DNA of 64,000 nucleotides from Rhizobium sp. Leaf306 (lineage in GTDB: Bacteria; Pseudomonadota; Alphaproteobacteria; Rhizobiales; Rhizobiaceae), in assembly GCF_001423425.1 (NCBI RefSeq), contig NZ_LMNX01000004.1, positions 434,001 through 498,000 of the forward strand, written 5' to 3'. Both the position numbers and the translations under genes were made by a program. The stretch's first letter is position 1; the number at the start of each line of letters is the position of its first letter. This document shows, one piece after another, positions 56,114 through 64,000 of the stretch. The notes beneath the pieces are model-generated. The model saw only the letters and a list, made by a program, of their open reading frames with translations, was not told the DNA's origin and did no database searches.

Positions 56114-56491
56114 TCAGGCCGCGCAGGAAGTCTGCACGGCAAGCGCCATGGCGACAGCCTTGCGGATTTCTGGCAATGCGAAAGGCTTCTGCACCACATC
56201 GACGATCTTCGACGACAGGTCATCGGCGCGTTCGCGCTGTTCGGCATAGCCGGTCATCAGCAGGATCTTCATGTCGGGATACTGGGCGGCGGCTTCGTGC
56301 GCCAGCGCAATGCCATCCATGACAGGCATGCGTATGTCGGAAAGCAGAAGATCGAACGCGCCCTGCTCGAGCTTTTCGAGGCCTTCGGCGCCATCGCCGG
56401 CCTCATGCGTCTCATGGCCATCCATCCGGAGAGCGCGCGCAACAAACATGCGCAGCGTGTGTTCATCCTCGGTAATCAGGATCTTGGCCAT
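56114..56491 (-). CDS. cpdR: Single-domain response regulator CpdR
   Basis: This 125-residue receiver domain has Asp9-Glu10 acidic pair (ILITEDE), phospho-acceptor Asp52 (LLLSDIRMP), Thr in LMTGYAE and Lys in QKPFAL. Stand-alone CpdR controls ClpXP-dependent removal of CtrA and other cell-cycle proteins in alphaproteobacteria when unphosphorylated. The start at MAKILITEDE matches the family; an upstream GGGAG could also serve an earlier Met. A CtrA-controlled cycle agrees with the box before minC. It converges with the DUF4175 gene. Confidence 0.9.
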   Translation of the reverse strand: MAKILITEDEHTLRMFVARALRMDGHETHEAGDGAEGLEKLEQGAFDLLLSDIRMPVMDGIALAHEAAAQYPDMKILLMTGYAEQRERADDLSSKIVDVVQKPFALPEIRKAVAMALAVQTSCAA

Positions 56492-56646
56492 AGCGATCAT
56501 CGCTCCCATTTTGTGTATCAATCCGGGAGCAATTCACCAGAGTTTGGTTGTCGAGGAGTAAACAGACGAGGCTCAAACCGCGCCATGGTTAACACCTTGC
56601 GACCGGATGGCGGCAGATTTCTGCCCCCATCCGAACCAAAATCAAC

Positions 56647-57189
56647 TCACGCGTCGCCAGTCACGACGCCGACGAAAGGCAGTTCGCGGAACGCGTAGGC
56701 GACGTCCATGCCGTAGCCGACGACGAAGTAGTCGGGGCATTCGAAGCCGACGTAATCCGCCTCAAGCTCTTCCTTGCGCTTCACCTTCTTGTCGAGAAGA
56801 ACGGCCAGCGAAACATGGCGGGCGCCGCGCTCATAGAGCAGTTCCTTGGCGAATTTCAGCGTGCGGCCGGATTCCAGGATGTCGTCGATCAGAAGAACAT
56901 CGCGGTCCTTCACGTCGCTGTCGATATCCTTGACGATGCGAACGCCCTGCGAGACCGTGCCGGTGCCGTAGCTCGAAAGTGTGATGAACTCCACTTCCGG
57001 TGCAAGGCCCGTCTCATGCAGCGCGCGCAGAAGATCCGCTGCGAAAATGAACGAGCCCTTGAGGACGGCGATGACGAGCAGATCCTTCGTGGGACCGGTC
57101 GCGATCTGCGCTGCGATTTGGTGATTGCGCTCGGCGATCTGTTCGGCAGTGAAAAGCGGCTCGATGTTTTTGCCGCGGACGACGGGCAT
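56647..57189 (-). CDS. hpt: Hypoxanthine phosphoribosyltransferase
   Basis: This 180-residue purine salvage enzyme makes IMP or GMP from base and PRPP. The PRPP loop VLLIDDILESGRTL, VAVLKGSFIFAADLLR and the C-terminal FECPDYFVVGYGMD are diagnostic. AGGAG lies 7 nt before the ATG at 57189; the extra upstream Met is rejected. It follows the 57231 gene on the same strand after 41 bp. Confidence 0.94.
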   Translation of the reverse strand: MPVVRGKNIEPLFTAEQIAERNHQIAAQIATGPTKDLLVIAVLKGSFIFAADLLRALHETGLAPEVEFITLSSYGTGTVSQGVRIVKDIDSDVKDRDVLLIDDILESGRTLKFAKELLYERGARHVSLAVLLDKKVKRKEELEADYVGFECPDYFVVGYGMDVAYAFRELPFVGVVTGDA

Positions 57190-57230
57190 ACGGATACTCC
57201 TGATAGATCGGAAGCGCCGCGATAGCACAA

Positions 57231-57932
57231 TCAGAGGCGGGACGCATCCCGTTCCGCAAAGGTCAGGCGCAAATCCGGGAGTTTTCCGCCGGGATGCGGC
57301 ACGCGCGCAGAAAACCCGCGGCTGTGGCCGGCAGCAATGGCGGAAGCCGGCGGGGCAATCAACGTCGAGGCGACCAGCGTGTCGCCGGCCATCAGTTCGG
57401 CCCGGATCGCGGGCATGGTCTTTGCGTTACTGGTCCGGTTCTCGACGATTCCGTTGATCAGTAGAACCCGCATGCCATCCGCATCGCGTGGCGTCATGGT
57501 GATGTGAGTGATATCGAGCGATGGCTCGGCTTGGGCTTCTCCGCTGTCGTTGAACAGGAACGAGAAGCCGCCGGCACTCGCAAAGACCAGCACGAAAGCG
57601 GCAGCCACAAGAGCGCAGAACAGATCGGCCGAAAGCGTATTCAGCACGCGCTCGACCTTGCCGACGAAGCCATTCGGCACCAAGGCCGGAGCACCGGACC
57701 TCACCCTCTCTGCAGGCTTACCGGTCGCCCGGTTCTTGGTCCTGTTGTCTGAATTGTCGTTGTGCGAACGCGGTCTGGACCGCTGCCACCCGCCATCAGT
57801 CACAGGCACGAACTGCGCATCGACCGCGGGTCCACGCGTCTTCACCCGGGCCTTCGGGCCTGTTGTGGGTTCGGGCGGCAGGATGTCCATGCGGACGATC
57901 GTCTTGCCGGCGCGGCTGCTGAACGTGTTCAT
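57231..57932 (-). CDS. Hypothetical single-pass membrane protein, DUF3426-like
   Basis: This 233-residue protein has a basic, disordered N-terminal half (about 1-105, with KARVKTRG and SRPRSHNDNSD) and one membrane helix (about 108-128, LFCALVAAAFVLVFASAGGF). A C-terminal soluble domain of beta type (ITHITMTPRDADGMRVLLINGIVENRTS) is the sort found after MJ0042 zinc-ribbons in other alphaproteobacteria. No zinc-ribbon Cys is present here, a difference from the usual form. It is divergent from ftsE across about 207 bp. Function unknown; the neighbourhood suggests envelope or division. Confidence 0.75.
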   Translation of the reverse strand: MNTFSSRAGKTIVRMDILPPEPTTGPKARVKTRGPAVDAQFVPVTDGGWQRSRPRSHNDNSDNRTKNRATGKPAERVRSGAPALVPNGFVGKVERVLNTLSADLFCALVAAAFVLVFASAGGFSFLFNDSGEAQAEPSLDITHITMTPRDADGMRVLLINGIVENRTSNAKTMPAIRAELMAGDTLVASTLIAPPASAIAAGHSRGFSARVPHPGGKLPDLRLTFAERDASRL

Positions 57933-58139
57933 CGGACCTCTTCGGCGCCGCTTGTCCCCCGATATCGAAAGAGGCGGCCATTGAAACGAATCCCCCCTAG
58001 TCGTAAATTCGATTGGTTAACCGTTTGCAAACAGCGCCCGAAATAAGCCCTTTTTGACCGGCGTTTTACCTTTCGTTTACCTTCATCGTTAAGAGATGGT
58101 CAGGTGCGAATCTGAAGGGTTCAGGGATTTGGTCTTCCG

Positions 58140-58799
58140 TTGATTCATTTCGAAAATGTTGGGTTGCGATACGGCATGGGCCCGGAGATTCTCCGGGACA
58201 TGACGTTCGACATCCCGAAACGGTCATTTCAGTTCCTGACCGGCCCGTCCGGTGCCGGCAAGACGACGCTTCTGCGCCTGCTTTTCACCTCGCTCTACCC
58301 CACCCGCGGCATCATCCGCATGTTCGGCCGTGAGCTGTCGCAGATCCCGCGGAGCGAGCTGCCGATGCTGCGCCGGCGAATCGGCATCGTCTACCAAGAC
58401 TTTCGCCTGCTCGACCATCTGACCACCTATGAGAACGTCGCCCTGCCGCTTCGGGTGCGCGGCAAGGACGAGGCGTCCTATCGCAATGACGTGATCGAGC
58501 TCCTCAAATGGGTCGGCCTCGGCGAGCGCATCAACGTCCTGCCCGCCGTGCTTTCAGGCGGCGAAAAGCAGCGCGCGGCGATTGCCCGTGCGCTGATGGA
58601 CCGTCCGGAAATCCTCCTCGCCGACGAACCCACCGGCAATGTCGACCCGCCCATGGCCCGCCGTCTGCTCAGCCTGTTTCTCGAGCTCAACCGGCTCGGC
58701 ACCGCCGTCGTCATCGCAACGCACGATCTGGCGCTGATGGATCAGGTCGATGCGCGGCGGATGATCCTCACCGAAGGGCGGCTCGATATCTATGAATGA
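58140..58799 (+). CDS. ftsE: Cell division ATPase FtsE
   Basis: This 219-residue ABC ATPase works with FtsX to control septal peptidoglycan hydrolases. Walker [10 protein letters not shown], signature [15 protein letters not shown], Walker [13 protein letters not shown] and H-loop ATHDLAL are all intact. The start is a TTG at 58140 ([12 protein letters not shown]), which fits the family start; no better ATG exists in frame near it. It overlaps ftsX by 8 bp. Confidence 0.94.
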   Translation: MIHFENVGLRYGMGPEILRDMTFDIPKRSFQFLTGPSGAGKTTLLRLLFTSLYPTRGIIRMFGRELSQIPRSELPMLRRRIGIVYQDFRLLDHLTTYENVALPLRVRGKDEASYRNDVIELLKWVGLGERINVLPAVLSGGEKQRAAIARALMDRPEILLADEPTGNVDPPMARRLLSLFLELNRLGTAVVIATHDLALMDQVDARRMILTEGRLDIYE

Positions 58800-59868
58800 G
58801 CCGCGGCCTCCCACGAAGACCAAACCGGCTAAGACGGAGAAAGCCCCCGCCGGGGCCACCGCATGGCAGGAGAAAAGCGCCGAGGCAGCGCCCGATCAGG
58901 GACCGCGCCGCGCGGCAATGCGCGTGCGCCCGACGGCGCCGATCCTGCCGCCCTCCAACATCCAGGGCAATGCACTGATGGTGGTGATTGCCATCATGGC
59001 GTTTCTGGCCTGCCTGACGCTTGGCGGCGTCAGCATGGTGCGCGCCACCGCCGCCGGCTGGCAGAGCGAGATTTCCCGCGAAATCACCATCCAGATCAAG
59101 CCGGATGAAGGCCTCGACATGGATGCGGCGCTGAAGAAGGCCCGCGATGTGGCGCTTACCTTCGTCGGCACCCGCGACGGCACGATCATGGACGACAGCG
59201 CGACAGCCCGGCTGCTGGAACCGTGGCTCGGCACCGGCCTCGATCTTGCCGACCTGCCCGTGCCGCGGCTGGTGATCATCACGATCGACGAGCAGAACCC
59301 GCCGGATTTTGCAGCCATGCGCGACCTCCTGAAGACCGAGGTGCCCCAGGCCTTTCTCGATGACCACCGCACCTGGGTCGATCGTCTGGTCTCGATGGCG
59401 CGCACCACCGTGCTGATCGGCATGGGCGTGCTGATCCTGGTCTTTACCGCGATGATCCTGACTGTCGTCTTTGCCACCCGCGGCGCCCTGTCCGGCAACC
59501 GGCATATCATCGAAGTCCTGCATTTCGTCGGCGCCGAAAGCGGCTTTGTCGCGCGCGAATTCCAGAAGCATTTCCTCAAGATCAGCATCAAGGGATCGGC
59601 AGCCGGCGGCGCGCTCGCGGCACTGCTGTTTGCGGCCGCCAATCTGTGGCAGTCGAATTCGCGCGCGACGCCCCAGAGCGAGCAGGCGACAGCCTTGTTC
59701 GGATCCTTCACGATCGGATTCGGCGGCTATCTCGGGATCTTTGCGACGATCCTGGTGATCGCCCTTCTGACGACGCTGACCGCCCGCCTGACGGTGATGA
59801 AAACCATCGACGAGATCGACCTGATCCGCTCCGATCCGGCACGGGCGGATGGCGCGCCGAAATCATAA
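58792..59868 (+). CDS. ftsX: Cell division protein FtsX
   Basis: This 358-residue protein has a long cytoplasmic N-terminal extension (about 1-55, Pro/Lys/Ala-rich) and then four membrane helices with a periplasmic loop of about 100 residues (ITIQIKPDEGLDMDAALKKARD ... ) between the first two. The last helix pair (FGGYLGIFATILVIALLTTLTARLTVMKTIDEIDLI) is typical. It is the membrane partner of FtsE, translationally coupled to it. Confidence 0.93.
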   Translation: MNEPRPPTKTKPAKTEKAPAGATAWQEKSAEAAPDQGPRRAAMRVRPTAPILPPSNIQGNALMVVIAIMAFLACLTLGGVSMVRATAAGWQSEISREITIQIKPDEGLDMDAALKKARDVALTFVGTRDGTIMDDSATARLLEPWLGTGLDLADLPVPRLVIITIDEQNPPDFAAMRDLLKTEVPQAFLDDHRTWVDRLVSMARTTVLIGMGVLILVFTAMILTVVFATRGALSGNRHIIEVLHFVGAESGFVAREFQKHFLKISIKGSAAGGALAALLFAAANLWQSNSRATPQSEQATALFGSFTIGFGGYLGIFATILVIALLTTLTARLTVMKTIDEIDLIRSDPARADGAPKS

Positions 59869-59941
59869 CCCGAACGTGTTTTTTGAAGTGAACCCGTTGT
59901 GGGACTAGGCGACAACGAAATCTAGGTCTATCAACGAAATC

Positions 59942-60676
59942 ATGACACTCGGCCAGACCCCTCCCGATGTGACGGACGACCGGACTTCGGACCGGAGACG
60001 AAGGGCTTTGCTCTCGCGCCGGAGCACGTTTAGACGAATAGCAAGACGGATCGTCATGGTGGCGTTTATCTGCGTTGCGATCGTCGTCGGCGGCTTCCTC
60101 TGGTTCGCGGACGCGGTCACATCGTTGCGAGCGCCCGATGGCGTCAAGGCCGATGCAATCGTTGTTCTGACAGGTGGATATCTGCGCATAGAACAGGCGC
60201 TCGGTCTGCTGCGCGACGGGGCCGGCAGGCGGCTTCTGATTTCCGGCGCGCATCCATCCACCACGCCAACGCAGATCCGCAAGGTCACGCAGGCCTCGCC
60301 CGACCTTTTCAAGTGCTGCGTCGATATCGGCTATGATGCGATCGATACAATCGGCAATGCCAACGAGATCTCCCGCTGGATCCACGACAAAGACTACAAA
60401 TCCGTGCTCGTCGTGACCAACAACTACCACATGCTGCGCAGTCTGCACGAACTGCGCCGCGCCGATCCCGCGACGGAATTCATTCCCTATCCGGTCATCA
60501 ATGCAGATCTCGCCCGCCGCGCCTGGTTCGCCGAGCCGGATACTCTGCGCACGATGCTGTCGGAATACGTCAAGGTGGTGCTGGCAACCATTCGCGACTG
60601 GGTGGGCATGCAGAAGGGCAGCGGCCTTCGAACCGACGGCGATTCGACCGGGTCGGTGCCGAAAAAATCTCCCTGA
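59942..60676 (+). CDS. YdcF-family protein (DUF218)
   Basis: This 244-residue protein has an Arg-rich N-terminus and one membrane helix (about 38-58) leading into the DUF218 fold: ADAIVVLTGGYLRIEQALGLLRDG, ISGAHPSTT, SVLVVTNNYHMLRSLHELRR. Such proteins are linked to cell-envelope or vancomycin-related (SanA/ElyC) functions. It follows ftsX by 73 bp on the same strand and precedes the PlsC-type gene by 82 bp, a conserved group in rhizobia. Confidence 0.88.
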   Translation: MTLGQTPPDVTDDRTSDRRRRALLSRRSTFRRIARRIVMVAFICVAIVVGGFLWFADAVTSLRAPDGVKADAIVVLTGGYLRIEQALGLLRDGAGRRLLISGAHPSTTPTQIRKVTQASPDLFKCCVDIGYDAIDTIGNANEISRWIHDKDYKSVLVVTNNYHMLRSLHELRRADPATEFIPYPVINADLARRAWFAEPDTLRTMLSEYVKVVLATIRDWVGMQKGSGLRTDGDSTGSVPKKSP

Positions 60677-60758
60677 TCTGAGCAGGCCGTCGATCTCGCG
60701 CTTTTTTCCGCTCGAGTTCTCGTGTAGGCAACGGGCAGTCTGCAAGAAAGCCCGTTCC

Positions 60759-61565
60759 ATGCTTCTCATCCGCTCCGTCGTGTTCAATACCGCCTTCTAC
60801 GCCAACATGATCCTGCGGATGATCGTGTTTGCTCCCTACTACTTCCTGGCTTCGCGAAAGGCCGCCTTCAGCGTCCCCAAGGGCTGGGCTTCATCCAGCA
60901 ACTGGTTGATGGGCAAGATTGTCGGCGCGACCTTCGAAATCGAGGGGCTCGAGAATATTCCGGAAGGCGGCTGCATCTTTACGCCCAAGCACCAGTCGGT
61001 GTGGGACACATTCGCGCTGATGCCCCACTATCCCGACCCGGTCTATATCCTGAAGCGCGAGCTTCTGTGGATCCCGCTGTTCGGATGGTATCTGGCCAGG
61101 CAACGGATGATCCCGGTCAATCGCGGCGCCCGCGGCAAGGTCATGGTCGAGGTGATGAAGCGCACCAAGGAAGAGATGGACAGCGGCCGCCAGCTGATCA
61201 TCTACCCTGAGGGAACCCGTCGCTCGCCTGGCGCCGAGCCGGACTATCGCTACGGCATCGCCCGCATCTATCGCGATGCGAAGGTTCCGGTCGTGCCGGT
61301 CGTCGCCCATTGGGGGCTGTTCTGGGGACGCCGCAAGCTGGTGAAATACCCCGGCCATTTCAAGGTCCGGATCCTGCCGGCCATCCAGCCGGGAATGCAG
61401 CCGGATGCCTTCTACAAGCACCTGATCGAAACGCTGGAAACGGCAAGCGATCAGCTGCTGGTCGAGACCGTGGCGGCAAACCCGCATGTGCCGCTGCCTC
61501 CGACTGCTGTAAAACGACTGGCGGAACTGAAGGCCGAACAGAAGGCAGAGCAACCGCCGGTTTGA
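60759..61565 (+). CDS. plsC: 1-acyl-sn-glycerol-3-phosphate acyltransferase (PlsC family)
   Basis: This 268-residue membrane-bound acyltransferase for phosphatidic acid or ornithine lipids has the catalytic HQSVWD (H-x4-D type) and YPEGTRRSPG motifs, with an N-terminal hydrophobic anchor. The Met at 60759 begins MLLIRSVVFN; the in-frame region upstream overlaps the YdcF gene and is not coding. Lyso-ornithine lipid is also a possible substrate, as in the OlsA group. Confidence 0.88.
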   Translation: MLLIRSVVFNTAFYANMILRMIVFAPYYFLASRKAAFSVPKGWASSSNWLMGKIVGATFEIEGLENIPEGGCIFTPKHQSVWDTFALMPHYPDPVYILKRELLWIPLFGWYLARQRMIPVNRGARGKVMVEVMKRTKEEMDSGRQLIIYPEGTRRSPGAEPDYRYGIARIYRDAKVPVVPVVAHWGLFWGRRKLVKYPGHFKVRILPAIQPGMQPDAFYKHLIETLETASDQLLVETVAANPHVPLPPTAVKRLAELKAEQKAEQPPV

Positions 61566-61575
61566 CCGGATAGCC

Positions 61576-62106
61576 TCACGCGGCAAGCGCTCTAGCGACC
61601 CCTTCCAGCCACAGGTCGCGAATGCCGATCTGGGCGAGATGCTCGACGGTGTTGAACACATAGGCATCGTTTGGGCCGGACTGGCCGGCCGCCTGACGCA
61701 CGATGCCAGCTGCTTTCTCGACATCCATCGCACCGGCATATTGCCGGTGCGAACGATCGACCACATAGGTGACGGCCTTCACCTGCCGCCCGTCCATCAG
61801 CGTGATCGGCACGATCTTTTCGAGATAGACATTGGTGACAAGTTCGCGACGACGCAGATACTCGATCGCATCGTCCCATTCGCCGCCAGCTACCCGGAAG
61901 GCCGCGCCCCTGCACGATCCGCCACGATCGAGCCCCATGACCAGACCCGGACGATCCGGCGTTCCACGGTGCACTGTCGACCAGATGCACAGCGACCGGC
62001 GAAAGCCGTAAACGCGGGCCTGCGCCTTCTCTTCGAACGGAAAGCCCGGGTTCCACATCAGCGATCCGTAGCCAAACACCCAAAATTCGTCCATATCGCA
62101 CGCCAT
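61576..62106 (-). CDS. chaC: Glutathione-specific gamma-glutamylcyclotransferase (ChaC-like)
   Basis: This 176-residue protein begins with the ChaC signature WVFGYGSLMWNPGFPF, with RRSLCIWSTVHRGTPDRPGLVMGL following. ChaC splits gamma-glutamyl compounds, mainly glutathione, giving 5-oxoproline. The Met at 62106 is chosen, with another in-frame Met at 62094. It is divergent from the DUF2125 gene with a 41-bp gap. Confidence 0.88.
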   Translation of the reverse strand: MACDMDEFWVFGYGSLMWNPGFPFEEKAQARVYGFRRSLCIWSTVHRGTPDRPGLVMGLDRGGSCRGAAFRVAGGEWDDAIEYLRRRELVTNVYLEKIVPITLMDGRQVKAVTYVVDRSHRQYAGAMDVEKAAGIVRQAAGQSGPNDAYVFNTVEHLAQIGIRDLWLEGVARALAA

Positions 62107-62147
62107 GCCGTCATCGAGATTTGCGAAAAGACCTTTGGGAGAACAAC

Positions 62148-63152
62148 ATGGCAGCGTCAAGCCGAAGCGGCGTCAGCAGAAAACTATGGATCCTGGCGAG
62201 TGCCGTCATTCTGGCGATAGCCCTTTATACGGCAGGCTGGTTCTATGCCGCATCGGTTCTGAAACAGAACACGCTGGCACTGCTGGGCAGCCAGCAGAAG
62301 CGCGGCATCGTCGCCGAATGCACCGATGCCGAATATCGCGGCTATCCTTTCCGGATAGGCCTGTTCTGCTCCAAGGTGACGGTAGATGACCGTGAAAACG
62401 GCATTTCGGGCACGTTCGGCGCTTTGCGCTCGGCAGCGCAGGTCTATGCGCCTGGTCACGTCGTCTGGGAACTCGACGCACCCTCTGAAGTCCGCACCAG
62501 CCATGGCTTCTCCGTATCCACCACCTGGAAATCGCTGCAATCCAGTATCGCTGCCAAGCTGAAAGGCGTCGAGCGGGCGTCGATGGTCATCGAGGGCTCG
62601 CGCGCAAGCGTCGTTTCCGCGACGAACACCCAGCCCTTCGACATCACCACCGACCGGACGGAAATCCATCTGCGCCAGAACGGCGACGATCTCGATGCCG
62701 CGATCTCGCTCGACGGCACCTCGACGACGGCCGAGGGCATGGCAGAGCTTCTGCCCAAGCTCAACGCACTCGTGGACGTGACGCTTGCCGGTCGCGCCGG
62801 TATGATCGACGGCAGCGATCCGAACGGCACCGCACTCTACAATACCAAGGGCGAGCTTCGTTCCCTGAAGGCCGATCTCGGCGAGGGACGGGTTGCCACT
62901 ATCTCCGGCCCCTTCTCCTTCGATGACGAAGGGCGCATGTCAGGCAAGCTCAAACTGCGCGTGGAAAAGATCGACGCGTGGCAGCAGAGCCTCGGCGAAG
63001 TGTTTCCGGATCTCGCATCGACCATCAAGACCGCGGCAAACATGCTGGCAGCGCTCGGCGGTGGTGAAAATGCCTCACTCGACATCACCATCCGGCGCGG
63101 CAAGGTTCTGGCGGGCGGGCTGATCCAGATCGGCGAAATTCCGCGGATCTGA
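62148..63152 (+). CDS. DUF2125 domain protein
   Basis: This 334-residue protein has one N-terminal membrane helix (about 12-33) and a periplasmic domain rich in beta-strands. Gly-Tyr-Pro-Phe-Arg (GYPFRIGLFC) near residue 65 and the repeated disulfide-capable Cys are typical of DUF2125 proteins of alphaproteobacteria, which belong to a larger group with AsmA-like membrane-spanning tubular folds. GGGAG lies 6 nt before the ATG. Function unknown; possibly envelope lipid handling. It converges with tyrC. Confidence 0.85.
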   Translation: MAASSRSGVSRKLWILASAVILAIALYTAGWFYAASVLKQNTLALLGSQQKRGIVAECTDAEYRGYPFRIGLFCSKVTVDDRENGISGTFGALRSAAQVYAPGHVVWELDAPSEVRTSHGFSVSTTWKSLQSSIAAKLKGVERASMVIEGSRASVVSATNTQPFDITTDRTEIHLRQNGDDLDAAISLDGTSTTAEGMAELLPKLNALVDVTLAGRAGMIDGSDPNGTALYNTKGELRSLKADLGEGRVATISGPFSFDDEGRMSGKLKLRVEKIDAWQQSLGEVFPDLASTIKTAANMLAALGGGENASLDITIRRGKVLAGGLIQIGEIPRI

Positions 63153-63167
63153 GGCCGAGAGGCCTGC

Positions 63168-64000
63168 TTATTTCTTCACATCCAGTGCGTGCCGGCCAAA
63201 GTCCGGCGCGTCCACATCCTGGCCGGCCTGAACGATGGAGCGGCGGATGGTGCGGGTGCGGCTGAACAGTTCGAACAGCTTGTCGCCCTCGCCCCAGCGG
63301 ATTGCCCGCTGCAGGTAGGCAAGATCTTCCGAAAACCGGGCCAGCATTTCCAGGATCGCATCCTTGTTGTGCAGGCAGACGTCCCGCCACATGGTGGGAT
63401 CGGAGGCCGCAAGACGCGTGAAATCGCGAAAGCCGGAGGCGGAATACTTGATGACTTCCGATTCGGTGACCGTTTCCAGATCATCCGCCGTGCCGACGAT
63501 GTTGTAGGCGATGATATGCGGCAGATGCGAAACGATGGCGAGCACCTTGTCGTGGTGTTCGGGATCCATCTCGTCGATGCGCGAGCCGAGCGCCACCCAG
63601 AAGGCCTTCAACTGGTCGAGCGCCGCCTGATCTGTGTCCGGCAGCGGCGTGAAGATGCACCAGCGATCGCGAAACAGACCCGGAAAGCCCGCATCCGGAC
63701 CGGACTTCTCGGTGCCGGCCAGCGGGTGACCGGGAATGAAATGCACGCCTTCAGGCATATGCGGCGCCATCTGCGCAATGACGGAGGCTTTGGTCGAGCC
63801 GACATCGGTGACGATGGCACCCGGCTTCAGGCTGCCCGCGATCTGCTTGGCGACCGTTTCCGACGCACCAACAGGCACAGAGACAATGACGAGGTCGGCA
63901 TCCTTCACCGCATCGGCTGCAGACGCGGTGTATTCGGTGCCAAGCTCCAGCTCTTCCGCCCGCTTCAGCGTCTCGCTACTGCGTGTCGAGATGACGACGT
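63168..64000 (-). CDS. tyrC: Prephenate/arogenate dehydrogenase, N-terminus beyond the window
   Basis: The frame stays open to the right edge, giving 277 residues of a protein that likely has about 310. Missing is the N-terminal GxGxxG of the NAD-binding fold; the visible part starts VVISTRSSETLKRAEELELG and continues through AVKDADLVIVSVPVG, VTDVGSTKASVIAQM, HFIPGHPLAGTEKSGPDAG and the helical dimerising domain. It makes tyrosine from prephenate or arogenate. A GTG at 63906 is internal, not the start. Confidence 0.9.
   Translation of the reverse strand, partial: VVISTRSSETLKRAEELELGTEYTASAADAVKDADLVIVSVPVGASETVAKQIAGSLKPGAIVTDVGSTKASVIAQMAPHMPEGVHFIPGHPLAGTEKSGPDAGFPGLFRDRWCIFTPLPDTDQAALDQLKAFWVALGSRIDEMDPEHHDKVLAIVSHLPHIIAYNIVGTADDLETVTESEVIKYSASGFRDFTRLAASDPTMWRDVCLHNKDAILEMLARFSEDLAYLQRAIRWGEGDKLFELFSRTRTIRRSIVQAGQDVDAPDFGRHALDVKK

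Noticed and set aside
56520-56646. GTTAAC near 56590 before cpdR as a CtrA box
   Set aside because: Only one half-site is present and no second TTAA occurs at the 7-bp spacing.
58064-58081. TTTA-N7-TTTA direct repeat before ftsE as a CtrA site
   Set aside because: It differs from TTAA-N7-TTAA in both halves, and AT-rich words are expected in a promoter gap.

Overview
The window looks like a chromosomal segment of a Rhizobiaceae alphaproteobacterium (Rhizobium, Agrobacterium, Sinorhizobium or a close relative). Grounds: GC-rich codon use throughout, a minCDE operon with a CtrA-type promoter box, a cpdR cell-cycle response regulator, an ExsH-like succinoglycan-type depolymerase, two ku genes beside ligD, the tlpA/argH/lptM-like/lysA order, and mosaic palindromic intergenic repeats. 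No tRNA, rRNA, CRISPR array, prophage or insertion sequence was seen. The genus is inference.

Layout. 1-5 kb: the end of a membrane acyltransferase, a tiny proline-rich protein, an exported Fe-type superoxide dismutase, glutamine-dependent NAD synthetase, and an unrecognised pair of small genes, one with two Myb/SANT-like helical repeats. 4.6-6.6 kb: minC-minD-minE. 6.7-13.9 kb: a catabolic module of a divergent urocanase, a DUF917 protein, an M20 carbamoyl-amino-acid hydrolase and a hydantoinase, with a divergent LysR regulator that carries two HTH domains and a 20-bp perfect palindrome in the shared promoter. Together these fit conversion of a (S-methyl)thiourocanate-like imidazole to glutamate, i.e. 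the lower part of ergothioneine breakdown. 13.8-15.9 kb: mntH behind two Mur/Fur-like boxes, then trmO.

15.9-23.1 kb: a second catabolic unit with a polar amino-acid ABC transporter, a divergent argininosuccinate-lyase paralogue, an agmatinase-family ureohydrolase and a PuuE-like deacetylase, under a divergent LysR. The true argH is elsewhere, at 50 kb. 23.3-28 kb: a secreted RTX/GH16 glycanase, oxyR and katG. 28-33.7 kb: a cytochrome oxidase operon (subunit II-cytochrome c, subunit I-III fusion, small membrane protein, CtaG, three-haem cytochrome c) whose five genes overlap by 4 bp at every junction. 33.9-38.6 kb: bacterial NHEJ (two Ku proteins and PE-ligase-polymerase LigD), with a three-armed palindromic element between the converging ends.

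38.8-49.4 kb: regulators, dehydrogenases, dsbB, an HNH protein, a 3-methyladenine-type glycosylase, gluQ, a YihY/BrkB membrane protein, a HIG1 protein, cobalamin adenosyltransferase, a rhomboid protease, etfBA and a 3-hydroxyacyl-CoA dehydrogenase. 49.4-64 kb: mostly housekeeping genes (tlpA, argH, lysA, a Gln/Gly-rich DUF4175 protein, cpdR, hpt, ftsEX, a YdcF protein, a PlsC-type acyltransferase, ChaC, a DUF2125 protein and the start-truncated prephenate dehydrogenase). All functions are read from motifs and remembered family features; no database search was run.
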